A stretch of 64,000 nucleotides of DNA from Planctomycetaceae bacterium (GCA_006969385.1 CP030884.1:2790001-2854000), one strand, 5' to 3'; positions 27,446-36,420 are shown, counted from the first letter of the stretch. The notes: generated by a model not told the origin, from the letters alone. Numbers and translations are program-made.

Positions 27446-28771
27446 ATGGTCGAACTGCCCCAACTGGCGAGCGAGAAAAAAGAAACCGAAATCGGTAGCC
27501 ATTTTGTTTCGAATTACCCGCCGTTTTCGGTTTGGTCTGCCGAGCATGTGGCCGAAGTCGAAGACAAACTCGACGCCGGGCCATTTCCCGATACCCCGCT
27601 TGGGCTTTACATGCACATCCCGTTTTGCCGCAAGCGTTGCCGCTTTTGCTATTTTCGCGTTTTCACAGATAAGAACGCCAGCGAAGTCGATGTGTATATG
27701 GATGCGCTGGCGCGTGAGGTCGACTTCTACCACGGTCGCCAAGGGCTGGCTGGGCGACAGTTCGAGTTTGTCTACTTCGGTGGCGGCACGCCGTCGTTCC
27801 TCAGTAGCCAACAACTCTTGCGACTAATCGAGCGCATCAATCAAAAATGGACATGGGACGCCGCCCGCGAAGTCACGTTTGAGTGCGAGCCGGGCACGCT
27901 CAAACACAGTAAGTTGAAAACGATTAAAGAGATCGGCGTCACGCGTCTAAGTTTAGGCGTCGAGCATTTCGACGATGAAATCCTCGAACTCAACGGTCGC
28001 GCCCATAAGTCACCGGAGGTTTTTCAAGCATACGAATGGGCACGCGATGTCGGCTTCCCGCAGATCAACATCGACCTGATCGCCGGCATGGTGGGCGAGA
28101 CCGAAGATAAGTGGAAGATGGCCGTCGATAAGGCGCTCGCGATGGAACCCGACTGCGTCACCATCTACCAGATGGAGATGCCGCACAATACCGTGATCTC
28201 GCGCGAGTCCAAATCAGATGGTAAGCCCGTTCCGATCGCCGATTGGCCCACCAAGCAGCGCTGGACCAACTATGCTTTTGAACAATTCATCGCGCAGGGT
28301 TACGAAGTATCAAGCGCCTATACATTGGTAAAGCCCTCCAAACATAGCGGCTTCGTCTACCGCGATTCCCTCTGGCACGGTGCCGACCTCATCGGTACCG
28401 GCGTGGCGTCGTTCGGGCATTTCCAAGGCATGCACTATCAGAATTTGGATGGCTGGGACGATTACGTCGGTCGCCTGCAGGAAGGGCGGTCGCCCATCAA
28501 TCGCGCCTTGCCCATTTCGCCGCGGCAACAGCTCATTCGCGAGATGATTTTGCAGCTGAAGACCGGCAAGATCGACGCGGGCTATTTCCGCGACAAATTC
28601 GGAGAAGAGATCGCACAGGTATTTGCCGAACCGTTCGCATCGCTGCAAGATGATGGTTACGCAGAGATCGAAGGCGACCGTATCGCATTGACGCGTGCCG
28701 GATTGCTCAATGTCGATCCGCTGCTGCATCGTTTTTTCGAGGACGCTTATCGCGATATTCGTTACACTTAG
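27446..28771 (+). CDS. HemW/HemN-like radical SAM enzyme (coproporphyrinogen III oxidase family)
   Basis: A 441-residue radical SAM protein. The 4Fe-4S site is HIPFCRKRCRFCYF with Cys61, Cys65 and Cys68 (CxxxCxxC), preceded by the LYMHIPF string common to HemN and HemW. The SAM-binding region follows (YFGGGTPSFLS), then a HemN-like core (RLSLGVEHFDDEIL, IDLIAGMVGET) and a C-terminal HemN_C-like domain. Classical family members read CxYCDF or CxFCDF; here it is CRFCYF, so it belongs to a divergent subfamily rather than being a certain porphyrin oxidase or heme chaperone. Its stop is 5 bp from the chorismate-lyase-like gene. The ATG at 27446 is preferred to an upstream start at 27392. Confidence 0.8.
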   Translation: MVELPQLASEKKETEIGSHFVSNYPPFSVWSAEHVAEVEDKLDAGPFPDTPLGLYMHIPFCRKRCRFCYFRVFTDKNASEVDVYMDALAREVDFYHGRQGLAGRQFEFVYFGGGTPSFLSSQQLLRLIERINQKWTWDAAREVTFECEPGTLKHSKLKTIKEIGVTRLSLGVEHFDDEILELNGRAHKSPEVFQAYEWARDVGFPQINIDLIAGMVGETEDKWKMAVDKALAMEPDCVTIYQMEMPHNTVISRESKSDGKPVPIADWPTKQRWTNYAFEQFIAQGYEVSSAYTLVKPSKHSGFVYRDSLWHGADLIGTGVASFGHFQGMHYQNLDGWDDYVGRLQEGRSPINRALPISPRQQLIREMILQLKTGKIDAGYFRDKFGEEIAQVFAEPFASLQDDGYAEIEGDRIALTRAGLLNVDPLLHRFFEDAYRDIRYT

Positions 28772-28776
28772 ATCCC

Positions 28777-29352
28777 ATGACGCTCAACGTTCATACCACA
28801 ACCGACCCGCGCGCGGCGCTGGCTTCCTTGGCGGCCATCTTCTTCGGCCCCGGCATCTCGGAAGAGCCCGATCTACTTTCCGAAAAGGAATTGCCCGAGC
28901 CCTATAAAACGCTACTCGCGCACGATCGGCATATGACCACGGCGCTTGAAAACTACCACGGGTATCCGGTTCAGCTGGAAGTTCTCGAAACGCGGGAAGA
29001 TGGCGACCAGTATCGTCGCAAAATCCTCCTGACATCCGGCCCCGGGCGGCACGTGGTGGAGGTCGGCGTGGTTCGCATCAACCTTGCCTATACTTCCGAC
29101 GAGGTGCGCAATGAGATCGTCAACAAAAAAGCACCGCTTGGCGACATATTGATTCGCCACAACGTGCTGCGCGAAATTGAGCCCAAGTGGTACTTCCGCT
29201 TTAAGGGGCCGCCCGCATTGAAGGGGGCCTTCGATCGGGCTTTGCCCGAGCCGGTGTTCGGCCGGGTCGGCGTGATTCATTGCGATGGCGAACCAGCGAT
29301 TGAATTGTTGGAGGTGGTTGCAAGCGACAAAGCGGTGGAAACCAGTTTCTAG
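28777..29352 (+). CDS. Chorismate lyase-like protein (DUF98/UbiC-like)
   Basis: A 191-residue protein whose centre matches chorismate pyruvate-lyases of the DUF98 type: LLAHDRHMTTALENYHGYPV, then EVLETREDGDQYRRKILL, VEVGVVRINL, and KAPLGDILIRHNVL. These enzymes split chorismate into 4-hydroxybenzoate and pyruvate, giving a phenolic precursor. The match is by motif pattern only, and activity is not proven. It begins 5 bp after the radical SAM gene stop, so the two are very likely co-translated; the flavoenzyme gene follows after 187 bp. Confidence 0.6.
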   Translation: MTLNVHTTTDPRAALASLAAIFFGPGISEEPDLLSEKELPEPYKTLLAHDRHMTTALENYHGYPVQLEVLETREDGDQYRRKILLTSGPGRHVVEVGVVRINLAYTSDEVRNEIVNKKAPLGDILIRHNVLREIEPKWYFRFKGPPALKGAFDRALPEPVFGRVGVIHCDGEPAIELLEVVASDKAVETSF

Positions 29353-29539
29353 CAGTTCGGCTCGATCACATTCGAGCCCGGCTTAGTCAATGCCACGTCT
29401 CGATCAGAGCCGCGCCCGTAAGGAAGCGGTAACGCTAATTGGCGAGAAAGCTCCGATCCTTTGCGAATTTGCTCCGTCTAATCGCGCAATCGCCAACTTA
29501 GTGGTACCAATCAACAGCAGCAACGCATAAACGACAACC

Positions 29540-30799
29540 ATGACCGACTCATACGACTGCATAGTGTTAGGTGGCGGCCCGGCCGGGGCCACGGCGGCAA
29601 CCTTAGTTGCCCAAGAAGGGCATAAGGTGCTGGTACTCGAACGCACCGAGTTCCCGCGTCATCACGTGGGCGAATCGCTCATGCCGCAAACCTATTGGAC
29701 ATTTAAACGTCTGGGCATGCTCGATAAGCTAAAAAGCTCTTCCTTCGTCACCAAAGAAAGCGTGCAATTCGTCACCGACACTGGGAAAGAATCGGTGCCG
29801 TTTTACTTTACCGACCGCGACCCCAACGAGTGGTCGCAAACCTGGCAGGTGCGGCGCGACGAATTCGACAAAATGATGCTCGACAACGCGGCCGACACGG
29901 GAGCGGAAATTCTGTATCGCGCGTCGGTTCGTGAAGTGATTTTCGATGGCGACCGAGCGGTTGGCGTGAAGGCGACCGTCAAGGGCGAAAGCAAGACCTT
30001 CATGGGCCGCGTGATTGTCGATGCCACCGGCCAGTCGGGTTTGCTCTCGCGCCAACTCGGCCTGCGCTACGCCGATAGTTGCCTGAAGAACGCCGCGATC
30101 TACAGCCACTACCGCGTGCAAGAGATGGAGCAAGGCCGCAACGCCGGTGCTACCATCATCATGCACACCAAAGATCGCAACGGCTGGTTCTGGTGGATTC
30201 CGCTGCGGCACGAAGACAACATGGTTAGCGTCGGCGTGGTTGCGCCGCCCTCATACCTTTGCACGGGCCGCGGTGACGATCCGGCGCTCACGCTCGAAGA
30301 AGAGATTGCCAATTGTCCCGGCCTCAAGAGCCGCTTGGCCGGTGCCGAACAGGTCGGCAAGGTCTATATCACGGCCGATTTCTCGTATCGATCCAAAAAA
30401 GTCGCCGGTGACGGGTGGGTGCTCGTCGGCGATGCCTTCGGCTTTCTCGACCCGGTCTATTCCTCTGGCGTAATGTTGGCCCTCAAAAGCGGTGAATACG
30501 CTGCCGATTGCATTAACGAGGGCCTCAAGGACGGTGACATTTCGGGTAACCGTCTGGGGGCGTTCGGTCCCCGTTTGGTGGCTGGGATGCAGACCATTCG
30601 CCAACTCGTCTATGCCTTTTATAATCGCGACTTTAGTATCGGAGCCTTCGTAAAGGATAACCCGCAATACGGCGATCATATCGTGCGCATTCTCATCGGC
30701 GATGTGTTCAACAGTGAAGTGGGCGAAGTATTCGATGCCATGCGCGAACGCATTGCCCTTCCGGAAGCCATTGCTCTGGAAGAAGGCGTGCCGGCCTGA
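29540..30799 (+). CDS. FAD-dependent oxidoreductase with flavin-halogenase-type motifs
   Basis: A 419-residue flavoprotein of the geranylgeranyl-reductase/tryptophan-halogenase superfamily. It opens with the dinucleotide fold GGGPAGATAA (residues 11-20) and ERTEFPRHHVGES. Two features recall flavin-dependent halogenases: a Lys at 72 in SFVTKESVQF, at the position of the halogenase active-site lysine, and GWFWWIP near residue 214, which fits the GWxWxIP motif. Both motifs also occur in non-halogenating relatives. The second FAD motif is VLVGDAFGFLDPVYSSGV. It sits downstream of the radical SAM/chorismate-lyase pair and 11 bp before the small membrane gene. Halogenation, hydroxylation or lipid saturation are all possible. 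Confidence 0.8.
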   Translation: MTDSYDCIVLGGGPAGATAATLVAQEGHKVLVLERTEFPRHHVGESLMPQTYWTFKRLGMLDKLKSSSFVTKESVQFVTDTGKESVPFYFTDRDPNEWSQTWQVRRDEFDKMMLDNAADTGAEILYRASVREVIFDGDRAVGVKATVKGESKTFMGRVIVDATGQSGLLSRQLGLRYADSCLKNAAIYSHYRVQEMEQGRNAGATIIMHTKDRNGWFWWIPLRHEDNMVSVGVVAPPSYLCTGRGDDPALTLEEEIANCPGLKSRLAGAEQVGKVYITADFSYRSKKVAGDGWVLVGDAFGFLDPVYSSGVMLALKSGEYAADCINEGLKDGDISGNRLGAFGPRLVAGMQTIRQLVYAFYNRDFSIGAFVKDNPQYGDHIVRILIGDVFNSEVGEVFDAMRERIALPEAIALEEGVPA

Positions 30800-30810
30800 C
30801 GAGAATCTGC

Positions 30811-31062
30811 ATGAAATACCTGGTCTATCTGCTCTTCTTGGCGTTGGTGCTTGCCCATCACGATTTCTGGTGGTGGGATCAACACCGCCCGTTCATTTTT
30901 GGCACGATTCCGGTGGGCTTGGCATGGCACGTCGGTATTTCGCTCGGCGCGGCGTTTGTCGGCATTCTCGGCATTCTGTTCTGCTGGCCCGTAGATGATG
31001 ATGAAGAAGAAGCGCTCATCGAATCTGCCGCACCACCTTCACAATCTCAGGAGCATTCATGA
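30811..31062 (+). CDS. Small two-helix membrane protein, DUF3311-like partner of a sodium symporter
   Basis: An 83-residue protein with two hydrophobic segments (LVYLLFLALVLAHH and LAWHVGISLGAAFVGILGIL) and an acidic C-terminus. The pattern, with the GTIPVGLAWH loop, resembles DUF3311-type small subunits that are encoded just before SSS-family symporters. Its TGA stop overlaps the ATG of the symporter gene in the sequence ATGA, so the two are translationally coupled. A role as an accessory subunit is inferred from this position. Confidence 0.7.
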   Translation: MKYLVYLLFLALVLAHHDFWWWDQHRPFIFGTIPVGLAWHVGISLGAAFVGILGILFCWPVDDDEEEALIESAAPPSQSQEHS

Positions 31063-32699
31063 TTGCTCAAGCCGCCGGTAACTCCGGCATGGTCTCGCTG
31101 GTCGTGATCGTGTGTTACATGGTCATGCTGATCGCGCTGGGCTATTTCGCCAGCCGCAGCTTCAAAGGCACCAGCGCCGACTACTTCGTGGCCTCGCGCG
31201 GCATCGGTCCGTTCGTGCTGCTCATGTCGCTCTTCGGCACGACGATGACCGCGTTTGCCATCATCGGTAGCTCCGGCGAAGCGTACAACGCGGGCATCGG
31301 TGTGTATGGCAAGATGGTCTCCTGGTCGGGGATCTTCCACTCGTTCTGTTTCTTCCTCGTCGGCATCAAACTGTGGCGCTTGGGTAAACAGCACGGCTAC
31401 ATGACGCAGATTCAGTTCTTTCGCGACCGCTTCGAGTCGAACAACATCGGCTTGTTGCTGTTCCCGATTCTGGTCGGGCTGATCATTCCGTATCTGCTGA
31501 TGGGTGTGATCGGTGGTGCGACGGCTATTGAAAAAATCACCACCGGCGCTTTTCCCGAAATGTTCGCCGCCACCAAAGGTGGCCTGCCGTTTTGGGCGGG
31601 CGGACTGATGATGTGCGTCGTGGTGTTGATCTACATCTTCTTCGGCGGTGTGCGCGGCGCGGCCTGGGCCAACGCTTTACAGACGTCGATCTTTGTCGTG
31701 CTCGGCATCGTCATGTTCGTCGTCATCGCCAACAAACTCGGCGGCCCGGCGGCGGCGACGGAGCAAGTTGCGAAGTACAACCCGTCGTATTTGAAAGTGT
31801 CGATATCCGAGGCCGATCACGAACGCTTCCTCGCGCAACAAGCCGCCTTTGAGGCGGGTGAAAGCAAAGTGCAACCGCGCGAGCCGGAAGCAATTCCACC
31901 GCTGATTTTCCTCACGTACATGTTTATCCCGTTCAGCGTGGCCATGTTCCCGCACTTGTTTCAACACTGGCTCACGGCCAAAAGTGCCTCTTCGTTCAAG
32001 CTGTCGGTCGTGATGCATCCGCTATTGATGATGCTGACGTGGTTACCGTGCGTGCTCATCGGGATATGGGCGACCTCGGCGACCATGCCGGATGGCTCTT
32101 TGGTGATTCCCATCGGCACACCGCAAAACTCGGTCTTGCCGATCATGATCGCCAAGCTGGTGAAGTCGCCGATCCTCGGCGGCTTGGTAACGGCGGGCGT
32201 GTTGGCCGCGATTATGTCCAGTCTCGACTCGCAGTTCATGTGCCTCGGTAGCATCTTCACCAACGATATCGTCGGGCACTACATCGCCCACGAGAAACTC
32301 TCCGACAATACCAAGGTCCTGCTCGGTCGCGGCTTTATTGTCGTGATCGTCGCGATTACGTATCTACTAGCGTTGCAGTTACGCGGTGCCAGCGTCTTCA
32401 AGTTGGGCGTTTGGTGCTTTACTGGTTTCGCTTCGTTGGCGCCGTTGGTGTTCGGCGCGCTGTATTGGAAACGGCTGACCAAGATGGGCGCGTACGCGAC
32501 CATCCTCACGGCCGTCGCTGTCGGCGGCTACTTGTTCTGGGATGCGTCGCGCTTGGAAGGTACCAAAGAGCCGACCATCTTCGGCGTGATGCCGGTCGCG
32601 TTAATCTTCGCCGCCTCGACGATTGCGATGTTTGTCGTGTCGTTGATGACGCCCGCACCTAGCCATGCGACGTTGAAGAAGTTCTTCAAGAACCCGTAA
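31059..32699 (+). CDS. Sodium:solute symporter (SSS family)
   Basis: A 546-residue multi-pass membrane protein. About 13 hydrophobic helices are visible, and the SSS signature region is recognisable: ASRGIGPFVLLMSLFGTTMT in helix 2, GGVRGAAWANALQTSIFVVL in the middle, and VTAGVLAAIMSSLDSQFMCL (the conserved helix with the sodium-site serines). The carried solute is not evident; pantothenate, proline or monocarboxylate-type transport are possibilities. It starts inside the stop codon of the DUF3311-like gene and is followed by 244 bp without a gene. Confidence 0.9.
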   Translation: MIAQAAGNSGMVSLVVIVCYMVMLIALGYFASRSFKGTSADYFVASRGIGPFVLLMSLFGTTMTAFAIIGSSGEAYNAGIGVYGKMVSWSGIFHSFCFFLVGIKLWRLGKQHGYMTQIQFFRDRFESNNIGLLLFPILVGLIIPYLLMGVIGGATAIEKITTGAFPEMFAATKGGLPFWAGGLMMCVVVLIYIFFGGVRGAAWANALQTSIFVVLGIVMFVVIANKLGGPAAATEQVAKYNPSYLKVSISEADHERFLAQQAAFEAGESKVQPREPEAIPPLIFLTYMFIPFSVAMFPHLFQHWLTAKSASSFKLSVVMHPLLMMLTWLPCVLIGIWATSATMPDGSLVIPIGTPQNSVLPIMIAKLVKSPILGGLVTAGVLAAIMSSLDSQFMCLGSIFTNDIVGHYIAHEKLSDNTKVLLGRGFIVVIVAITYLLALQLRGASVFKLGVWCFTGFASLAPLVFGALYWKRLTKMGAYATILTAVAVGGYLFWDASRLEGTKEPTIFGVMPVALIFAASTIAMFVVSLMTPAPSHATLKKFFKNP

Positions 32700-32943
32700 A
32701 GGCGAGGCTGCGTCGTTCGCAAGTCGCAAGCAAGCCCGTTGGCTATAGAGCCATTAGAAACAGTTTGTCACGATTGGGTGCCACTGGTCAGCTTGCTGCC
32801 AGTGCGAACGCGGCGCAATCGTCGTCAATTTCCGAGACGTTTCACTATTTCGATAAGCAACCGCGTCCTCCTAACGAATCAATGCTAATACAGAGCTTTC
32901 TCTGACTGTTTCAGAACTCTCCGATAACCGAATAACTCAAACC

Positions 32944-33354
32944 ATGCCGCTTACCTTCAACTACACCCGCCGCATCAGCTTCGCCGAGACCGACATGGCC
33001 GGCGTGATGCATTTCTCGAATTACTTTCGCCTGATGGAAGAAGCCGAGCATGCCATGTTTCGCGACATGGGTATGAGCGTGGTGCAACCGCGCGACGATG
33101 GCGGCATCGTGAGTTGGCCGCGCATTCGCGTCGAGTGCGAATATCGCGGGCCGATTCGCTTCGAGGAAGAGGTCACGCTCCATCTCACCATCACGCGCAT
33201 CGGCAGCAAGTCGGTCAGCTATACCGCCGAATTCGAGCGGGACGGTCGCACCGCAGCCGAAGGCCAGGTAACGATGGTCTGCTGCCTGATGCGCGACGGC
33301 AGCTTCAAGTCGATCGATATCCCCGAGGATATTCGCGCCCGATTTCACAAATAG
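32944..33354 (+). CDS. Acyl-CoA thioesterase, YbgC-type hotdog fold
   Basis: A 136-residue 4HBT-family protein. The segment FAETDMAGVMHFSNYFRLME aligns with the catalytic 'D..GvvyhanYl' loop of YbgC and 4-hydroxybenzoyl-CoA thioesterases, with Asp17 in the catalytic position. The rest has the hotdog strand pattern (EYRGPIRFEEEVTLHLTITR). Such enzymes hydrolyse acyl-CoA or aromatic acyl-CoA thioesters. Its position two genes downstream of the chorismate-lyase-like module is suggestive, but 244 bp separate it from the symporter and it may have its own promoter. Confidence 0.85.
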   Translation: MPLTFNYTRRISFAETDMAGVMHFSNYFRLMEEAEHAMFRDMGMSVVQPRDDGGIVSWPRIRVECEYRGPIRFEEEVTLHLTITRIGSKSVSYTAEFERDGRTAAEGQVTMVCCLMRDGSFKSIDIPEDIRARFHK

Positions 33355-33525
33355 CCCGGCAACGTATCCTGCCGGGCTCCTGCGGCAATGCCACACTTCG
33401 GCTACACTCCCACACGCGCGGAAAAGGCGAAAGATCTCTGTTCCATTGTTTGCGAATGGTTCGCGCTAGGTAGGCGGCGTCCTTCGACGCGCCACTTTGA
33501 TATTGAATCCAACTGGGAGGCATCC

Positions 33526-34095
33526 ATGAAGAATATCTGGATCTATTATGTTATCGGCACCATCCTCTGCTGGGGGGCCTACGTGCCGATCATCCACCTT
33601 GGCCAATTGAAGTTCATGACGGAAGACTCGCCCGTCAAAGGCTCGTTGCGCGCTTTTATGTTCGTGGGCGTGGCTTACTTCATTATGGCCATCGTCGTTC
33701 CGTGTATTTGGATATTCGTTATGAAAAATGAGCCGGCCAAGTTCCCGACATCGGGAATGAGCTGGTCCACGTTTGCCGGCGCGTTGGGGGCGGCAGGGGC
33801 GTTGGGTGTTATCCTCGCGCTGAATTCCGGCGGCAAGCCATACACCGTGCCGCCGTTGGTGTTTGCCGGCGCGCCGATCATGAGCGTGTTTGTCGGCATG
33901 ATGCTCGATCCGCCCAAGGCAATGCCGAAGTGGCCCTTCTTTGCCGGCATCGTTCTTGCCGCCGCCGGCGCTGCGTTGGTACTCGTGTTTAAACCGGCGG
34001 GCAGCCACGCCAAACCGGCCAAGCCCGATGCGCAAACCACGCAACACATCGAGGCACCGGCTGAATCTGCTGCCGGAACGTCGTCGAATACGTAA
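33526..34095 (+). CDS. EamA/DMT-like membrane protein
   Basis: A 189-residue protein with four to five hydrophobic helices: IWIYYVIGTILCWGAYVPII, LRAFMFVGVAYFIMAIVVPC, FAGALGAAGALGVILALNSG, and two more before residue 155. The WGAYVP opening and GAPIMSVFVGM segment resemble half of a drug/metabolite-transporter protein. The last 35 residues are a disordered Ala/Pro/Thr tail. The ATG at 33526 follows GGGAGG; an earlier frame to 33388 has no support. The substrate is unknown. Confidence 0.65.
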   Translation: MKNIWIYYVIGTILCWGAYVPIIHLGQLKFMTEDSPVKGSLRAFMFVGVAYFIMAIVVPCIWIFVMKNEPAKFPTSGMSWSTFAGALGAAGALGVILALNSGGKPYTVPPLVFAGAPIMSVFVGMMLDPPKAMPKWPFFAGIVLAAAGAALVLVFKPAGSHAKPAKPDAQTTQHIEAPAESAAGTSSNT

Positions 34096-34244
34096 CGGTC
34101 AACCGAGCGCGCGAGCGGCGCACTATGTGTTTCTGGGTTGGGATGATTTAAGCTAGCCAAGGTGACGTTTTTTTGGTGCCTGCAACCTACCGAATTTAGA
34201 CGTTCGCCAAGTACTGGAACCTGCAAGTTGAATTGTGTCGGACC

Positions 34245-35603
34245 ATGAAGAGGCAACAGCGACAACTCGATCGCGCATCGGCTGCCCGTGCCCCGGGTGC
34301 CCCTGCCCCTCTGGGGCTGGGGGACTACGGCGCGCGACGCAACCTCAGCAAAGAAGCACGCCCACACCGAAGCACCCGACTCTTCCAATCCCTCTGCATC
34401 CTCTTGGTGTCCCTAATCGTCGCGTGCCAACCTAGTCCCAAGCAAACCTCGTCCACCCAACCATTAAAAAACGACAACATTGCGAACAACAAAACTGACA
34501 AACTAACGTCAGCGGCCAACGAAACTTCGACACCCACCGACAATTGGTCGATGTACCGCGGCAACCCGCAACTCACCGGCGTCGCGGAATCCACCCTCAC
34601 GCCGCCGCTAACGCAACGCTGGCGCGTTTCACCCGCGCAAGGTGAAACCGTCGCGTTCGTCGCGACGGCGGCCATTGTCGATGACCGCGTTTACATCGGT
34701 CACGACTTCGGCACCTTCTACGCCTTGAATCTCTCCGATGGCAGCATCGAATGGCAATTCGAGGCCATCGAAGAGGCGTCGATCAGCAGCTCGGCCCTCG
34801 TTCATGATGGCAAGGTTTACTTCGGTGACGGCTTTGGCGTGCTGTATTGCCTTGCTGCCGACAGCGGTAAGCTACTTTGGAAGTTCGATAGCAAAACCGA
34901 GATTGTCTCATCACCGAACATAACTGCCGAGGGTCTCATCGTCTTCGGTTCCACCGGCGGCAGCATTTATGCCCTCAAGGCCGACAGCGGCGAACAAGCA
35001 TGGGAATACCGCACCGAAGATCAGGTGCAGGGCACCGTGGGCATCGCCGATGGCGTCTGCCTCATAGGCGGCTGCGATGGTCGCCTACACGTCATCGACG
35101 CCAAAACGGGTGAAGGTCGCCGCAAGATTCCGATTGATGGTCAAACCGGCGGGGCGGTCGCGATTGCCGGCACCTCGGCCTTTTTGGGCACCTTCGGCAA
35201 CGAGGTCTTGGGCTTCGATTGGGCCGATGGAAAAGTTCGCTGGCGCTACCGTGACGAAGAGCGAGAGTTTCCGTTTTTCTCTTCGGCGTCCGTCGCAGAC
35301 GGCACCGTCTATATCGGTGGCCGCGACAAGCGACTGCACGCCATCAACGCCGCCACCGGCGAACGTCGGTGGGTGTTTCAGGCTCGTGCCAAAATCGATA
35401 GCTCTCCGGTCATCAGCGGCCCGCTGGTGTATGTCGGCTCTCACGATGGCCGTTTGTACGCCGTCAACCGCGAATCCGGAGCGCGCACGTGGTATTTTGA
35501 GGTCGGTAGCCCGATCTCGGCGTCACCGGCGATTGCCCGGGGCGTCTTGGTCGTCGGCACCGAAGATGGGGCAATTTATTGTCTCGAACCGGGGAAGACC
35601 TGA
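34245..35603 (+). CDS. PQQ-type beta-propeller lipoprotein
   Basis: A 452-residue predicted lipoprotein. A hydrophobic segment LCILLVSLIVAC forms a signal peptide with lipobox near residue 60, after an unusually long basic N-region that is partly encoded by a dispersed palindromic repeat (34295-34327). The mature part has at least six PQQ-like blades, each with the pattern 'v.aldA.dG...W.f......ssPa...G.vy.G..dG.lYal' (for example SPVISGPLVYVGSHDGRLYA). Similar proteins are BamB-like or PQQ_2 repeats; here a binding or scaffold role on the outer membrane is inferred. The ATG at 34245 is used; a TTG at 34233 is possible. Confidence 0.8.
   Translation: MKRQQRQLDRASAARAPGAPAPLGLGDYGARRNLSKEARPHRSTRLFQSLCILLVSLIVACQPSPKQTSSTQPLKNDNIANNKTDKLTSAANETSTPTDNWSMYRGNPQLTGVAESTLTPPLTQRWRVSPAQGETVAFVATAAIVDDRVYIGHDFGTFYALNLSDGSIEWQFEAIEEASISSSALVHDGKVYFGDGFGVLYCLAADSGKLLWKFDSKTEIVSSPNITAEGLIVFGSTGGSIYALKADSGEQAWEYRTEDQVQGTVGIADGVCLIGGCDGRLHVIDAKTGEGRRKIPIDGQTGGAVAIAGTSAFLGTFGNEVLGFDWADGKVRWRYRDEEREFPFFSSASVADGTVYIGGRDKRLHAINAATGERRWVFQARAKIDSSPVISGPLVYVGSHDGRLYAVNRESGARTWYFEVGSPISASPAIARGVLVVGTEDGAIYCLEPGKT
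34295..34327 (+). repeat. Dispersed hairpin repeat inside a coding frame
   Basis: GGGTGCCCCTGCCCCTCTGG then GGCTGGGGGACTA, almost identical to the intergenic copy at 52868-52900. Here it lies within the annotated 5' end of the beta-propeller gene and would encode GAPAPLGLGDY. Confidence 0.8.
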
Positions 35604-35730
35604 GGTTATTCTGCTATACTGCTCGGTCATGCAGGCGGGTTTTCATCCGTCGCAATCGAATGCAAAAACGAAACCTGATGTTCGTCGACACTCGACGCAA
35701 TCGTCTGACTCTTGAAAGGAGCCCGCGCTG

Positions 35731-36420
35731 ATGAAACTGCGTAACACCTTGCTGGCCGGAGCCATCGCCGCCATTCTCGCCGCACCTGCCTTTGCACAGT
35801 CCGAAACGCTGAACGCGTACGAAAACGCAGATGTCGACAGCAGCTTCGATCTGCGCTTCGACGGCCTCGGCATCAACACGACGTCGCGCGTGATCTACAC
35901 CCGCTTCAATCTCGATATCGATCCGACCGAAGGCACTGCCGGCTTTAGCAGCTACGTGCAGGAAGTCGAGCCGCTCGTGTTGCCGCTCGGCATCTCGACC
36001 GGTCGGTTGATGATCGAAATCATCAGCTCGGAAGGCACGTACAATCGCAACTTCGGCACGTTCGAAACCAACGATGTCTATCGCATCACGTTTGAGAACG
36101 ACCTGAGCTTTTTCGGCTTCGAGTCGCCGGTGGAATTCCCGGCTGTTTCGACCGGCACCGTCCGCAATGTGGGCGACGAGCGTTTCATCGACATGAATTG
36201 GGAAGGCCAAGGTCAGTTCGAAAACGCCGACAACCCGTCGGAGCCGTTTGAATACAACTACACCTGCTCGGTGAACACGGTCGTCGCCAACGATTTGGCC
36301 TCGATCCCGCCGATCCCGACGACGCAGAGCTGCGCCAGCGGTGTGCTGGGCATCTTCGGTTTCGCCACGTTCGGCATGGGCTTCATGGGTATGAAGCGTA
36401 CCGTGCGCCGCCGCCGCTAA
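35731..36420 (+). CDS. Secreted protein with Cys/Arg C-terminal anchor
   Basis: A 229-residue exported protein of unknown function with a clear Sec signal (NTLLAGAIAAILAAPAFAQ). The body is acidic and Phe-rich and looks like a single beta-sandwich domain. The C-terminus has a Cys followed by a Gly/Phe/Met hydrophobic stretch (GFATFGMGFMGM) and RRRR, the same plan as the HYR protein at 10.9 kb (FGMGMM then RRRRR) but without a PEP motif. A ribosome site (GAAAGGAG at 35714) precedes the ATG. A strong terminator follows at 36455. Confidence 0.7.
   Translation: MKLRNTLLAGAIAAILAAPAFAQSETLNAYENADVDSSFDLRFDGLGINTTSRVIYTRFNLDIDPTEGTAGFSSYVQEVEPLVLPLGISTGRLMIEIISSEGTYNRNFGTFETNDVYRITFENDLSFFGFESPVEFPAVSTGTVRNVGDERFIDMNWEGQGQFENADNPSEPFEYNYTCSVNTVVANDLASIPPIPTTQSCASGVLGIFGFATFGMGFMGMKRTVRRRR

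Noticed and set aside
29540..30799. Calling the flavoenzyme a tryptophan halogenase outright
   Set aside because: The WxWxIP motif and Lys are shared with non-halogenating relatives, so only the motif resemblance is reported.
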